A stretch of DNA of 64,000 bases from Staphylococcus pragensis (GTDB taxonomy: Bacteria; Bacillota; Bacilli; Staphylococcales; Staphylococcaceae), in NCBI RefSeq assembly GCF_004785665.1, contig NZ_SRPJ01000008.1:1-64000 (forward strand), given 5' to 3'. Under the pieces are notes generated by a model. The model was not told where the DNA came from, ran no database searches, and worked only from the letters and a program-made list of their open reading frames with translations. Below are positions 21,977-34,161 of this stretch, piece by piece. Every line of letters starts with the position of its first letter. Position 1 is the first letter of the stretch. The position numbers and the translations under genes are program-made.

Positions 21977-22771
21977 TTATTTCACCTCTAAACGTTTAAC
22001 GTGTTGTTCATAAGTTGAATACTCTAATTGATACATTTCATCTAATAAATGAGGTAAAAATGTGCCTGGCCCTTTAACTTGTTCATCCTTTTCAGCAATT
22101 TCTGCAGCAATATTATAGAAACTTACTGCTTCTTCAAGAACTTGTAGTGAAGGATGTGTTTCTCGGAATAAGAAACTTGCTACTAAACCACCCAATAAGC
22201 ATCCTGCTCCAGTTATCTTCGCTAAAAGCGGTGACCCATTTGATAACTGTACAACTTTATTATCTTGGACAATGATATCTTCTTTGCCGGTTAATACAAT
22301 CGCTGTGTTTAGCTTCTCATATGCTTTCTTAGCGATAGTAATAGAATCTAGATTTGCGTCTCCATCTGTACCTTTCATTGTTGTATTCGCATCAACTAAC
22401 GTTAAAATTTCTGAAGCGTTTCCTTTAATTACTGCCACTTCAACTTCAGATAAGAATTTTTGACAAAATTGTTTACGATAAGTTGAAGCTCCAACTGCTA
22501 CTGGATCAAATACAATTGGCGTACCTTGTTGGTTAGCGATTTTCCCAATTTCTAGAATATCTTCTTCATTAGCTTTAGTTAATGTACCAATATTTATTAA
22601 TAATGCACCTGCCACTTTATAAAACTCTTCAGCCTCTTCAGGTGCTTCACTCATTGCTGGGCTTGCGCCAATACTCAATAGACCATTAGCAGTAAAGTTT
22701 TTTACGACATCGTTGGTATAACAAACAACTAATGGATTTTCATTTCTTAATTTCTCTAAATTATTCATCAT
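21977..22771 (-). CDS. thiM: Hydroxyethylthiazole kinase
   Basis: ThiM (264 aa) phosphorylates hydroxyethylthiazole, a salvage step. The ribokinase-like fold shows the [21 protein letters not shown] substrate region, the [11 protein letters not shown] strand and the ATP/anion-hole motif [11 protein letters not shown]. It overlaps thiD by 11 bases. Together with thiD, tenA and thiE this gives salvage of both thiamine halves. Thiazole biosynthesis genes (thiG, thiS) are not present here. Confidence 0.96.
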   Translation of the reverse strand: MMNNLEKLRNENPLVVCYTNDVVKNFTANGLLSIGASPAMSEAPEEAEEFYKVAGALLINIGTLTKANEEDILEIGKIANQQGTPIVFDPVAVGASTYRKQFCQKFLSEVEVAVIKGNASEILTLVDANTTMKGTDGDANLDSITIAKKAYEKLNTAIVLTGKEDIIVQDNKVVQLSNGSPLLAKITGAGCLLGGLVASFLFRETHPSLQVLEEAVSFYNIAAEIAEKDEQVKGPGTFLPHLLDEMYQLEYSTYEQHVKRLEVK

Positions 22772-23582
22772 CTAATCCTACTTTCTTCATATAAGCAAAG
22801 TGGTTCACTGGACCACGACCTTGACCAATTTCAGGTGTATATTCAATACTTAGTGAAATAAATTCCTTAGCCTTTTTAACCGCTTCATAAATTGATTTAC
22901 CTTTAGCAAGTTCTGCAGTTATTACTGCTGAAAATGTACAACCAGTACCGTGCGTATGTGGTGTATCAAAGCGTTTATTTTCAAATGTATAAACGTCGTC
23001 TTTAGTCAATAAGAAGTCTTTAGCGTTATTTAAATCAGCTGAATGTCCACCTTTAATTACTACACCCTTACTACCAATTTCATTAATAAAGATGTGCCCT
23101 GCTTTACGAATACTTTCTTCAGTATCAATTTTTAGACCAGTAATTTCTTCTGCTTCAGGAATATTAGGTGTGACAACGTCAGCTAATGGCAATAACGTGC
23201 TTTGTAAATGTTTTTTAGTAGCATCATCCATTAATGAATCACCACTTTTAGCTAACATAACAGGGTCTATCACGTATGGAATATCAGAATGTTGTTTTAA
23301 ATATTCTTGTACAAGTTCCATTGTCTCATGCGTAGCAATCATACCTGTTTTAATTGCATGTGGTAATTCATCATCAAATACACTATCAAGTTGTTCTTTA
23401 ACCCAACTTGTTTCTAAATTATGAATGTGTTGAACACCTTTAGTGTTTTGAGCCACAATACTCGTGATAGCAGCCATGCCATAGACACCACAAGCGTGAA
23501 ATGATTTTAAATCTGCCATTACTCCAGCACCGCCTGATGGGTCGGTACCTGCGATTGTTAATGCAATTTTTGGTTTATTCAT
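22761..23582 (-). CDS. thiD: Hydroxymethylpyrimidine/phosphomethylpyrimidine kinase
   Basis: ThiD phosphorylates HMP and HMP-P. Ribokinase motifs are [20 protein letters not shown] at the N-terminus and the anion-hole [18 protein letters not shown] near the C-terminus. The start is ATG 23582 (273 aa), placed seven bases after GGAGGG. An upstream in-frame TTG overlaps the ribosome site and was rejected. The gene overlaps tenA by 8 bases and thiM by 11, so the operon is tightly coupled. Confidence 0.95.
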   Translation of the reverse strand: MNKPKIALTIAGTDPSGGAGVMADLKSFHACGVYGMAAITSIVAQNTKGVQHIHNLETSWVKEQLDSVFDDELPHAIKTGMIATHETMELVQEYLKQHSDIPYVIDPVMLAKSGDSLMDDATKKHLQSTLLPLADVVTPNIPEAEEITGLKIDTEESIRKAGHIFINEIGSKGVVIKGGHSADLNNAKDFLLTKDDVYTFENKRFDTPHTHGTGCTFSAVITAELAKGKSIYEAVKKAKEFISLSIEYTPEIGQGRGPVNHFAYMKKVGLDDE

Positions 23583-24264
23583 GTTCTTTCCCTCCAAAGT
23601 CCCATTGTTCGTTTATGTAAGCCATATTAAAGAAATTACGTTCATGGATAGTACTTTGCAAGAAACTTTCTTTAATCTCATGTTTCTCTTGATCAGTACA
23701 ATTTTCAGTTAGTTCATCTAACATACGATCAAATACTTCAATTAAAGGACGCATTTCAGTACTATAAAAATCGAACCATCGAGCAGTAATGACATCTCTA
23801 TTTAAATTTTGATCTTCTAAAGCCATTTTTGCGATTACTTCATACACATATGGACATGGCGCCATTGCTGCGATTGTATATGCCGCATTTTCATGAGCAT
23901 AAGCATGATAATACATATGTTTGATGTAATGATCTCCACTTGGTGGCCATACTTTTTCGCGAACGATTTCTACGTACGGTTCATTTATATAATCTGCTAA
24001 AATTTCATGCGCTTCTACTTCACCATCTAACATAAATTCAATTTGTTCTACTAAAAATTTTACATCTGTCATAGTAGGCGCTTTAGGAATTAATAGTGCA
24101 TATAAATTAGTAAATTCTTTTAGATATGAAGCATCTGCACGTAGATATTGACGAACTGCTTGTTTAGATAATTGACCTTTTAATAAATCTTGAATAAATC
24201 CATCTTTATAAATTTGTTCAATAATAGGTTGTGCTGCTTCTTTTAACTCAGTTGAAAAGCTCAT
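23575..24264 (-). CDS. tenA: Aminopyrimidine aminohydrolase / thiaminase II TenA
   Basis: TenA (229 aa) is an all-helical enzyme that deaminates aminopyrimidines from degraded thiamine so that HMP can be salvaged. The catalytic cysteine lies in [13 protein letters not shown], and the acidic residues of FDFYST-type motif are near residue 170 ([10 protein letters not shown]). It is the first gene of the thi operon, directly behind the TPP riboswitch and its terminator, with a GGAGG-type ribosome site. Confidence 0.95.
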   Translation of the reverse strand: MSFSTELKEAAQPIIEQIYKDGFIQDLLKGQLSKQAVRQYLRADASYLKEFTNLYALLIPKAPTMTDVKFLVEQIEFMLDGEVEAHEILADYINEPYVEIVREKVWPPSGDHYIKHMYYHAYAHENAAYTIAAMAPCPYVYEVIAKMALEDQNLNRDVITARWFDFYSTEMRPLIEVFDRMLDELTENCTDQEKHEIKESFLQSTIHERNFFNMAYINEQWDFGGKEHE

Positions 24265-24282
24265 TATAATTCCTCCTTAAAT

Positions 24283-24323
24283 TAAAAAAACTACATTTCA
24301 ACGTATCAACGCAGAAATGTAGT
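24283..24323 (-). terminator. Riboswitch-controlled terminator before tenA
   Basis: The minus strand stem ACTACATTTC/GAAATGTAGT (24314-24323 with 24290-24299) has a 14-base loop and is followed by TTTTTTT. The 5' arm can pair instead with the 3' strand of the riboswitch P1 helix (GAAAGTAGT, 24356-24364, one bulge), forming an antiterminator. TPP binding therefore turns the operon off. Confidence 0.88.
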
Positions 24324-24354
24324 CATCCTCAATAGAAGGTATGTAAAATTACAT

Positions 24355-24444
24355 AACTACTTTCCTACGTTGGTACTAACCAAATCAGGTTATAAGGGTC
24401 TGAAAAAATCATCTCAGCCATAGTTTTTGGCTCCCCTAGTAGTT
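24355..24444 (-). promoter_or_regulatory. TPP (thi-box) riboswitch
   Basis: The minus strand contains the TPP aptamer landmarks in order: GGGGAGCC, CTGAGA, GACCCTT, AACCTGAT, and GTAGGAAAGTAG. P1 pairs AACTACT (24438-24444) with AGTAGTT (24355-24361). It precedes tenA-thiD-thiM-thiE and has a transcription-terminating expression platform. A weak promoter candidate TTGATA-N17-TAAAAC (24442-24470) would start the RNA at the aptamer. Confidence 0.95.
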
Positions 24445-24490
24445 TTATTTTATTAATTTTACATTATCAAACAGTATATTATTTTTCAAT

Positions 24491-24530
24491 TAAAAAAACT
24501 GAGATGTTTCATTAATCGAAACATCTCAGT
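24491..24530 (-). terminator. Terminator after sceD
   Basis: A perfect 13-bp stem (24498-24510 with 24518-24530) and a 7-base loop are followed by TTTTTTT on the minus strand. It ends 10 bases after the sceD stop codon. Confidence 0.92.
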
Positions 24531-24540
24531 AAATATTAAT

Positions 24541-25287
24541 TTATGCAGTTACCCATTGTGATGGGCCAGCAGTGTTGTAAAGTTTTACAGCTGCAGCATC
24601 TTGAACGTGTTCAGGTGCTTGCGCTGGTGATACACCTTTATATTGAGCAGGTGCTACTGAATCCCATGTAGATTGTAAGAATTGATATTTACCAGCTGCG
24701 CCTGAGCTTGGATTGATAGCGTGAATATCGCCACCTGATTCACGTTGAGCAATTTGTTGTAAATGACCATTTACGTGTACTGAAGAACCACTTGAAGCTG
24801 TGTTGTTGTTACTTGTTGATGCTTGTTGTGGTTGTTGAGTTTGCTCAGTTTGTGGTGCTTGTTGAGTTTGAACTGGTTGTTGTTGATTAGATTGTTGTTG
24901 TGAAGCTACTGTTTCAGCTGATGTTTGGTTGTTAGAAGCTGAAGCTTGTTCACTAACATTTTGTTGTTGTGGTTGCTCAGTTTGAGTTGCTTGTGATGTT
25001 TGAGCTACTGGTGTAGATTGACCAGTTGTTTGACCTGTTTGAGCATAGTTCCAAACCCAATGCGTACCATTTGATTCAAAATGGTAAGTGAAACCATCAT
25101 AATCAAATGTTATGTTATAAGCGCCTTCTTGGATAGGGCTATTATTTAATGATTGATCATTTGATTGAGCTAATTGTGCTAATTCAGCTTTATTAATTTG
25201 TGACTCACTTGCATCTGCGTGACCTGCATTACCAGCTACTACTCCTAAGCCTACTGCTAATGTTGAAGCAATAATAGTCTTTTTCAT
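24541..25287 (-). CDS. sceD: Secreted lytic transglycosylase SceD
   Basis: SceD is a secreted cell wall hydrolase. A Sec signal peptide (about residues 1-27, ending near ADAS) is followed by an N-terminal region ([21 protein letters not shown]). A low-complexity Gln/Thr/Ser-rich linker spans about residues 85-170. The C-terminal transglycosylase-like domain has the catalytic glutamate in [16 protein letters not shown] and the motif [15 protein letters not shown]. Both ends match S. aureus SceD while the linker differs. Ribosome site AGGAGG is seven to eight bases before the ATG. A WalR-type site lies upstream. Confidence 0.95.
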   Translation of the reverse strand: MKKTIIASTLAVGLGVVAGNAGHADASESQINKAELAQLAQSNDQSLNNSPIQEGAYNITFDYDGFTYHFESNGTHWVWNYAQTGQTTGQSTPVAQTSQATQTEQPQQQNVSEQASASNNQTSAETVASQQQSNQQQPVQTQQAPQTEQTQQPQQASTSNNNTASSGSSVHVNGHLQQIAQRESGGDIHAINPSSGAAGKYQFLQSTWDSVAPAQYKGVSPAQAPEHVQDAAAVKLYNTAGPSQWVTA

Positions 25288-25400
25288 AGTTTAAAAGTCC
25301 TCCTGTTTAATTTTTTTCCTAATCAAATTAATTACAGGTAATACTCTAACATCTGAAAAAGCGTCGCAGGTTACAGCCAAATAAAAAAAGAAGCCTCTTT

Positions 25401-25417
25401 TTTACATGGAAATTACA
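25401..25417 (-). promoter_or_regulatory. WalR (YycF) binding site upstream of sceD
   Basis: Minus strand TGTAAT-TTCCA-TGTAAA matches the WalR direct-repeat consensus TGTWAH-N5-TGTWAH at every defined position. It is 114 bases upstream of the sceD start, and sceD is a known WalKR target in S. aureus. The remainder of the 370-base gap 25288-25657 is AT-rich and has the ssb terminator at its right. I see no small ORF in it. Confidence 0.75.
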
Positions 25418-25536
25418 AGAAATGAGACCTTAAATTACTTCAAAATATTCATTCAACCCTTTCATGGCAGTTTTAAAGTGTTTACGTTAGCTTGTTATGT
25501 ATGTAATATTCTTGAAATCTTTCAGATATTTATCTT

Positions 25537-25586
25537 AAAAATTAAGAACCTCTCCCCATTAATTTGAATTAATAAAGAGAGATTCT
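25537..25586 (-). terminator. Probable terminator after ssb
   Basis: A long stem-loop with outer arms of 10 bp (25545-25554 with 25577-25586, one wobble) and an inner ATTAAT pairing is followed by TTAATTTTTAAG on the minus strand. It lies about 70 bases after the ssb stop. Confidence 0.6.
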
Positions 25587-25657
25587 GAGTATAATTGAAA
25601 GATGTTATATATAAAATAGAGAAGATTGGAGTTAAAGTTTAGAGAGTTGATTTAATT

Positions 25658-26056
25658 TTAATTGATATTAATAATGTCTAAATTATCTAGGGGATAAGTG
25701 TCTTCCATAAATGAGCTATTTGAGAGAATTTCGTTGTTTTTTGATTGTGGGGACATAAATTTAATTGTTTCTACATATAATTCTGTTACAAAATGCGTTT
25801 GTCCCTCTTTTTCATACTTACGTGAACGCATTTGTCCTGTTATACCTACCAATGAACCTTGACTGGTATATTTTTCGATATTCGTTGCTGTTTTGCCAAA
25901 AGCTTTACAAAAAATATAATCACAAGCGATTTCATTATTGTCGTCTTTATAATTACGTTCAGTAGCAACACTAAAGGTAGCAATTTTCACCTCCTCTTTT
26001 TCATAGATTTGTGCATCTTTAGTCATACGACCCACGATAACTATCTTATTTAGCAT
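25658..26056 (-). CDS. ssb: Single-stranded DNA-binding protein, SsbB-like
   Basis: This is a 132-residue OB-fold SSB beginning MLNKIVIVGRMTKDAQIYEKEE and including the IACDYIFCKAFGKTATNI and GSLVGITGQMRSRKYEKEG strands. It is much shorter than replicative SsbA, and its end (DNLDIININ) lacks the acidic DDDLPF tip that recruits partner proteins. It lies divergent from ywpF, exactly where B. subtilis has ssbB (ywpH), a competence gene. I infer an SsbB role. Staphylococcal counterparts are reported in competence regulons. Confidence 0.9.
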   Translation of the reverse strand: MLNKIVIVGRMTKDAQIYEKEEVKIATFSVATERNYKDDNNEIACDYIFCKAFGKTATNIEKYTSQGSLVGITGQMRSRKYEKEGQTHFVTELYVETIKFMSPQSKNNEILSNSSFMEDTYPLDNLDIININ

Positions 26057-26104
26057 GTGTCACCTCCTTCAAAAACTATCTTAATCACATTTCATATGTA
26101 CGTC

Positions 26105-26117
26105 AAAACGCCATTTT
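26105..26117. promoter_or_regulatory. Possible ComK-type AT box between ssb and ywpF
   Basis: AAAA-CGCCA-TTTT is an exact AAAA-N5-TTTT half-site. An imperfect second box (AAAA-TTTAC-TATT, 26123-26135) lies 5 bases away, which is not one of the standard ComK spacings (8, 18 or 31). In such AT-rich DNA this can occur by chance. Confidence 0.25.
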
Positions 26118-26241
26118 TAATAAAAATTTACTATTTATAATCAAAATTTGTTATATTTAAAGAAAATAGTTAAAACTTGAATGTTCAATTAAATAATTTC
26201 TAATTTATTGCATATTTTCAAAATTTTTAGGATGTGATTAG

Positions 26242-26688
26242 GTGAAGACTTTTAAAGCGGTGCGTTTTCAAATTGTGAATGAAAATGGTGGAATTACAGA
26301 ATTTGAATTAGAAGACGGCGTTATTATTAATAAAGAAAATAGTGGAACAGGTTGGTTATTAGAAGTCGTTATTTCTAATGCTCATCATGAGACTATGAAA
26401 AAATATTATGATGATCAAACGTTATTAGATATTCGTGTCGTAATTACTAGACCTTCGAATGATCCTGCTCTATTTGATGCGACAATCAAAAGTATTAAAA
26501 CGTTTGATACTACCATGTCTATTGTATTCGAATGCCATATTTATACTTTACGCCAAGTATATGCCGAAAGTTTATTGGAACAATTAATTGATGAAGGCTT
26601 ATCTGGTGAAGAATTAAAAGTTACATTTAATCGTATGATGCAATCTAAACCTAAATTAAAGGAAGAAAAATTTGACAGAGACGAATAA
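26242..26688 (+). CDS. ywpF: YwpF-family protein
   Basis: This 148-residue cytoplasmic protein is of the YwpF family, conserved in Bacillus and Staphylococcus beside ssbB. Sequence runs from KTFKAVRFQIVNENGGITEFE through a beta-rich core to a charged C-terminus (KLKEEKFDRDE). It has no transmembrane segment and no catalytic motif I can recognise. The function is unknown. The probable start is GTG at 26242 (reading MKTFKAVRF), preceded by AGGATG. A 34-codon ORF follows. Confidence 0.85.
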   Translation: MKTFKAVRFQIVNENGGITEFELEDGVIINKENSGTGWLLEVVISNAHHETMKKYYDDQTLLDIRVVITRPSNDPALFDATIKSIKTFDTTMSIVFECHIYTLRQVYAESLLEQLIDEGLSGEELKVTFNRMMQSKPKLKEEKFDRDE

Positions 26689-26740
26689 AGATTAAGAAAC
26701 TTTGAGCCTACTTTAATAGTTAAATTGAAGGTTAGTAGTA

Positions 26741-26845
26741 ATGAGTCAAAGAAGTTCTAAAAATGGCAGCGGTTGTCTAATGGGTTGTTTATCTACGATT
26801 TTTATAGTCATTTTTCTACCTATTCTATTATTACTATTACTTTAA
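26741..26845 (+). CDS. Tiny single-pass membrane protein, 34 aa
   Basis: The ORF reads MSQRSSKNGSGCLMGC followed by a run of Leu, Ile, Phe and Val to the stop, with one Pro. The N-terminus is hydrophilic and basic with two cysteines, so it would sit in the membrane with the N-terminus in the cytoplasm. GAAGG lies nine bases before the ATG. It is 52 bases after ywpF and before a strong terminator, so it is probably co-transcribed. I do not recognise a named family. Function unknown. Confidence 0.6.
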   Translation: MSQRSSKNGSGCLMGCLSTIFIVIFLPILLLLLL

Positions 26846-26883
26846 TTATGAACTACGTTTCCTTCATAGATGAATATATATTA

Positions 26884-26920
26884 AAAGAGGCTGAGACAAA
26901 TTAAAATGTCTCAGCCTTTA
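26884..26920 (+). terminator. Terminator after ywpF and the 34-aa ORF
   Basis: A perfect 11-bp stem AGGCTGAGACA/TGTCTCAGCCT (26888-26898 with 26907-26917) is followed by TTTACTAATAT. The same hairpin type, GAGGCTGRGACA, recurs at 41498-41529. Confidence 0.8.
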
Positions 26921-26929
26921 CTAATATAT

Positions 26930-27096
26930 TGGCAGTAGCTGACTGGTTTGAAAATGCGCTTGAATCAAGCTTTTTCAAATCTAGTCATCCTTGCCGGGGA
27001 GCGGGGCCCCAGCACAGAGAATTTCATAAAGAAATTCCACTAATAAAGCAAGCTGGGGTTGGATGACGAAATTTATTTAATTTCTGTCCCACTCCC
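26930..27096. repeat. STAR-like intergenic repeat, copy A
   Basis: This is a GC-rich structured repeat. Its core (26963-27096) is about 97% identical to the reverse complement of 63866-64000. It contains the staphylococcal STAR core in the form TGTGCTGGGGCCCC (minus strand), an internal AGAATTTC/GAAATTC hairpin, a conserved GGGAGTGGGACAG end, and a longer imperfect palindrome at 26941-26986. It fills most of the gap between the 34-aa ORF and fabZ. Confidence 0.88.
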
Positions 27097-27127
27097 TTTT
27101 AACACATTTTATCTCTACCGATTATTG

Positions 27128-27565
27128 CTATGCATCTTGAATTGCGAAAGTAAGTTCACAACTACAAGCAAGTTGACCATCAACAGTTGCTTTCGCTGTA
27201 CCTTTTCCGATTGGCCCTTTAATTTTAGTGATTTCAACTTCTAATAATAAAGTATCACCAGGTGTCACTTGTTTTTTAAAGCGACATTTATCAATACCTG
27301 CGAATAAGGCAATTTTACCTTTATTCTCTTCACTATTAAGCATAGCTACTGCGCCTGTTTGAGCTAATGCTTCAGTAATTAATACACCAGGCATTACAGC
27401 GTAGTCTGGAAAATGTCCTTGGAAAAATGGTTCATTTCCTGAAACTTGTTTTAAACCTACACAACGTTTACCTTCTTCATATTCAACCACTCGGTCAATT
27501 AATAAGAACGGTTGTCTGTGTGGGATAATTTGTTTAATTTGATTGTAATCAAAGATTGTTTCCAT
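27128..27565 (-). CDS. fabZ: 3-hydroxyacyl-[acyl-carrier-protein] dehydratase FabZ
   Basis: This 145-residue hot-dog-fold enzyme dehydrates beta-hydroxyacyl-ACP in fatty acid synthesis. The catalytic His51 is in [14 protein letters not shown] and Glu65 is in [11 protein letters not shown]. The N-terminal [13 protein letters not shown] block is typical. It lies 43 bases after murA on the same strand. As in other staphylococci it ends the murA-fabZ unit. Confidence 0.96.
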   Translation of the reverse strand: METIFDYNQIKQIIPHRQPFLLIDRVVEYEEGKRCVGLKQVSGNEPFFQGHFPDYAVMPGVLITEALAQTGAVAMLNSEENKGKIALFAGIDKCRFKKQVTPGDTLLLEVEITKIKGPIGKGTAKATVDGQLACSCELTFAIQDA

Positions 27566-27608
27566 TTGAAACTACCTCCAGCAATAATTTATCATTTGAT
27601 GTTAAAAA

Positions 27609-28874
27609 TTAGTCATTGATACGTTCAATATCTGCACCAAGTGATTTTAACTTTTCATGGAAATTAACATAACCACGATCTAAGTGTTTTAATTCAGTCA
27701 CTTGAGTCGTACCATCAGCTACTAAGCCTGCTAAAATCAATGCAGCTGCTGCTCTTAAGTCAGTTGCTTTAACTTGCGCACCTTGTAATTGACTCTTACC
27801 AGCAATTTTAGCGCTTCTACCTTCTACAGTGATATTAGCATTCATTCTTCTAAATTCTGCTACGTGCATGAATCTATTTTCAAAGACAGTTTCAGTAACG
27901 ACTTTATGACCTTCAGCTGTTAATAATAAAGCCATCATTTGAGATTGCATGTCAGTTGGGAAACCAGGATGAGGTAAAGTCTTAACATCTACTGGTTTTA
28001 ATTCACCTTCTGCAGTTACGCGTACACCATCTTCTTGGAAATCAAGATTGACACCCATTTCTTCTAATTTGTAGATTAAGCTTGTCATGTGTTCTTTAAC
28101 TGCATCACGCACAAAGACATCCCCTCTTGTAATCGCCGCAGCAATGATTAATGTACCTGCTTCGATTCTATCAGGGATAATTGAGTGTTCTACACCTTTA
28201 AGTTTCTCAACACCGTGAATAGTAATAGTATCTGTACCAGCGCCAGTAACTTTACCACCCATTTCATTAATGTAATTAGCTAAATCTACGATCTCAGGTT
28301 CTTTAGCAACATTCTCAATAACAGTCTTCCCTTTAGCTAGTGAAGCCGCCATAATAATGTTTTGAGTTGCACCTACACTTGGGAAATCTAAGTGAATATC
28401 GGCACCTTTTAACCCATCTTTAGTACTAGCATAGATATTACCGTTTTCAAGATGGATTTCTGCTCCTAACGCTTCAAATCCTTTAATATGTTGTTCGATA
28501 GGGCGTGCTCCAATTGCACAACCACCAGGTAGCGCTACAATAGCATGACCTAGACGAGCTAATAAAGGTCCCATAACTAAGACACTAGCTCTCATTTTAC
28601 TTACATATTCATAAGGTGCTTCCTCATTCAATGTAGATGACGCATCTACTGTTACTGCGCCTTCTTCTTTATTGTAGTCAACTTTAGCATTTAATGTTGA
28701 TAAGACATTGTTAATTGTAACGACATCGCTTAGATCTGGAACGTTAACTAGTTTACTTTGTCCTTCAGAAGCTAATAATGAAGCAGTAAGTACAGGTAAT
28801 ACTGCATTTTTTGCTCCTTCTACTTTAACTTCTCCAGTTAGGCGATTGCCTCCATTTATAACTATTTTATCCAT
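27609..28874 (-). CDS. murA: UDP-N-acetylglucosamine 1-carboxyvinyltransferase (MurA)
   Basis: MurA transfers enolpyruvate from PEP to UDP-GlcNAc, the first committed step of peptidoglycan synthesis and the fosfomycin target. The reactive cysteine is Cys119 in [15 protein letters not shown]. Substrate-binding [13 protein letters not shown] and the [13 protein letters not shown] block are present. Length 421 aa. A paralogue lies at 48277-49548. This copy sits next to ywzB and the atp operon, the position of S. aureus murA. Confidence 0.96.
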   Translation of the reverse strand: MDKIVINGGNRLTGEVKVEGAKNAVLPVLTASLLASEGQSKLVNVPDLSDVVTINNVLSTLNAKVDYNKEEGAVTVDASSTLNEEAPYEYVSKMRASVLVMGPLLARLGHAIVALPGGCAIGARPIEQHIKGFEALGAEIHLENGNIYASTKDGLKGADIHLDFPSVGATQNIIMAASLAKGKTVIENVAKEPEIVDLANYINEMGGKVTGAGTDTITIHGVEKLKGVEHSIIPDRIEAGTLIIAAAITRGDVFVRDAVKEHMTSLIYKLEEMGVNLDFQEDGVRVTAEGELKPVDVKTLPHPGFPTDMQSQMMALLLTAEGHKVVTETVFENRFMHVAEFRRMNANITVEGRSAKIAGKSQLQGAQVKATDLRAAAALILAGLVADGTTQVTELKHLDRGYVNFHEKLKSLGADIERIND

Positions 28875-28982
28875 TTTAATCCTCCACTTTAAACTCCAAC
28901 TATTTTCATCATTTCCCTATTTCAAATTGTTTTATTTATTAATTATATCTACTTTTCAAATTAATTAACAGATATTGATTTA

Positions 28983-29213
28983 TTAAAACAAATATTTTAC
29001 TTGTGTTGAATACTGTAATAAATCAATTAAAAAGTTGCTTACTGCAGTTCCTAATAAAATTGCCATAAATATCAGGCAAACTTGAACTTGAGTAGCATAA
29101 CCTTTTTTAAATAGGTTATCTAATCTAAGAGAGTTTAATGCCCAATAAGCAATACAAATACAAATGACATGTAATATTAAATGTATAACTGCAAATTGAC
29201 CTATATAGTCCAT
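28983..29213 (-). CDS. DUF1146 small membrane protein (YwzB-like)
   Basis: This 76-residue protein has two transmembrane helices (about residues 6-26 and 45-66), with a short polar loop (LRLDNLFKKGYATQVQVC). It matches the DUF1146/YwzB family, found between the ATP synthase operon and murA in Bacillus and Staphylococcus. A GGAG-type ribosome site is close to the ATG. The function is unknown. It lies on the same strand as murA with a 108-base gap. Confidence 0.85.
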   Translation of the reverse strand: MDYIGQFAVIHLILHVICICIAYWALNSLRLDNLFKKGYATQVQVCLIFMAILLGTAVSNFLIDLLQYSTQVKYLF

Positions 29214-29296
29214 AACTAACTCTCCTTAAAGATTACTGTATTATATTGTACATTAAATATGTATAGAATGATACTCAAGATAATCATTATAAACAT

Positions 29297-29333
29297 AAAA
29301 AAAGGTTTGGAAACCAAGTCAGTTTCACCTTTA
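29297..29333 (-). terminator. Terminator of the ATP synthase operon
   Basis: Minus strand AAGGTGAAAC and GTTTCCAAACCTT pair with a 3-base bulge and are followed by TTTTTTT (complement of 29297-29303). It lies just beyond the atpC stop codon. Confidence 0.7.
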
Positions 29334-29338
29334 TCATT

Positions 29339-29740
29339 TTATTTTAATTCAGCTACGCGTAAGCGGTTTTCTGCTCTTGCTAATGCACGTTTAGCTCGGT
29401 TAATATCACTATTATCCTCATCTTCTAAATGTGATTGCGCTCTTTGACGAGCTAATTTAGCTCTTTCAACGTCAATTTCACTAGCAGCTTCAGCTGTTTG
29501 TACAATTACAGATACTTTTTGTTGTCTAATTTCAACAAAGCCACCACTAACAGCTATATACTCAGAACCATTTTTATAATTTACTTTAACATGGCCTGTT
29601 TTTAATGCGGCAACTGTCGGAATATGTCCACTCATGACACCCATTTCCCCAGCTGTCGTTTGAAAAACAACCAGTTCAACGTCATCTTTTTCGTAGACTG
29701 AACCATTAGGAGTGACAATATCAAGATTTAAAGTACTCAT
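29339..29740 (-). CDS. atpC: ATP synthase epsilon subunit
   Basis: This 133-residue F1 epsilon subunit has an N-terminal beta-barrel (TLNLDIVTPNGSVYEKDDVE, MGVMSGHIPTVAALKTG) and a C-terminal helical hairpin (ERAKLARQRAQSHLEDEDN onward). It regulates and couples F1 to the c-ring. It is the last gene of the operon, 21 bases after atpD, and is followed by a terminator. Confidence 0.97.
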   Translation of the reverse strand: MSTLNLDIVTPNGSVYEKDDVELVVFQTTAGEMGVMSGHIPTVAALKTGHVKVNYKNGSEYIAVSGGFVEIRQQKVSVIVQTAEAASEIDVERAKLARQRAQSHLEDEDNSDINRAKRALARAENRLRVAELK

Positions 29741-29761
29741 TATCTATTCCTCCTAATTAGT

Positions 29762-32089
<2,328 letters not shown>

Positions 32090-32093
32090 TTAA

Positions 32094-33602
<1,509 letters not shown>

Positions 33603-33621
33603 CTATGTCACTCCTCTTATT

Positions 33622-34161
33622 TTAGTTAACTCTTCTAAATTTACGTTCAATTTGTTCTAAGTCGTTCTTAACACTGCCATCTAATACAGTTGTGCCTACT
33701 TTAACTCTGAAACCACCAATTAAATCAGGGTTAATTTTCGTAATAATATGTACATTTGACAACTTAGTTTGGTTAATAATTAGATTTCTAATTCTTTCTA
33801 GTTCTTCTTCAGTTAATTGATATACTGACTCTACTATTGCCGTATCTTGATTATAATGGGCATTATAAAAGTCATTAAATTCTTTGAAGATAGAATTAAT
33901 TAACGCTAAATGACGGTTATTTGCTAAAATCATTAACATATTTTTTAAGTAATAATTTGCCTCACCGAATACAATTCCTACAAATTTACGTCTTTCAGAA
34001 GCAGGTTTGCTAGGATTTGAATCAATAGCTTTTAATTCTTGTTGATATTGTTGTGTAGCATCATTTACTACTTTTAACTCTTCATACATTAAATCTAATC
34101 TATCTTTATCAATAGAAACATCAAATAATGCTTTAGCATATTTTTTTGCTACATCTGCCAT
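33622..34161 (-). CDS. atpH: ATP synthase delta subunit
   Basis: This 179-residue stator subunit links F1 to the b-dimer. It shows the N-terminal YAKALFDVSIDKDRLD helix and the C-terminal signature KINPDLIGGFRVKVGTTVLD. Its ATG shares one base with the atpF stop (TAATG), so it is translationally coupled to atpF. Confidence 0.96.
   Translation of the reverse strand: MADVAKKYAKALFDVSIDKDRLDLMYEELKVVNDATQQYQQELKAIDSNPSKPASERRKFVGIVFGEANYYLKNMLMILANNRHLALINSIFKEFNDFYNAHYNQDTAIVESVYQLTEEELERIRNLIINQTKLSNVHIITKINPDLIGGFRVKVGTTVLDGSVKNDLEQIERKFRRVN

Noticed and set aside
24776-25040. Repeated CAA/TTG-rich tract in sceD as a CRISPR or tandem DNA repeat
   Set aside because: It is an in-frame low-complexity protein linker with irregular unit length, not a spaced repeat array. 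No CRISPR array was seen anywhere in the window.
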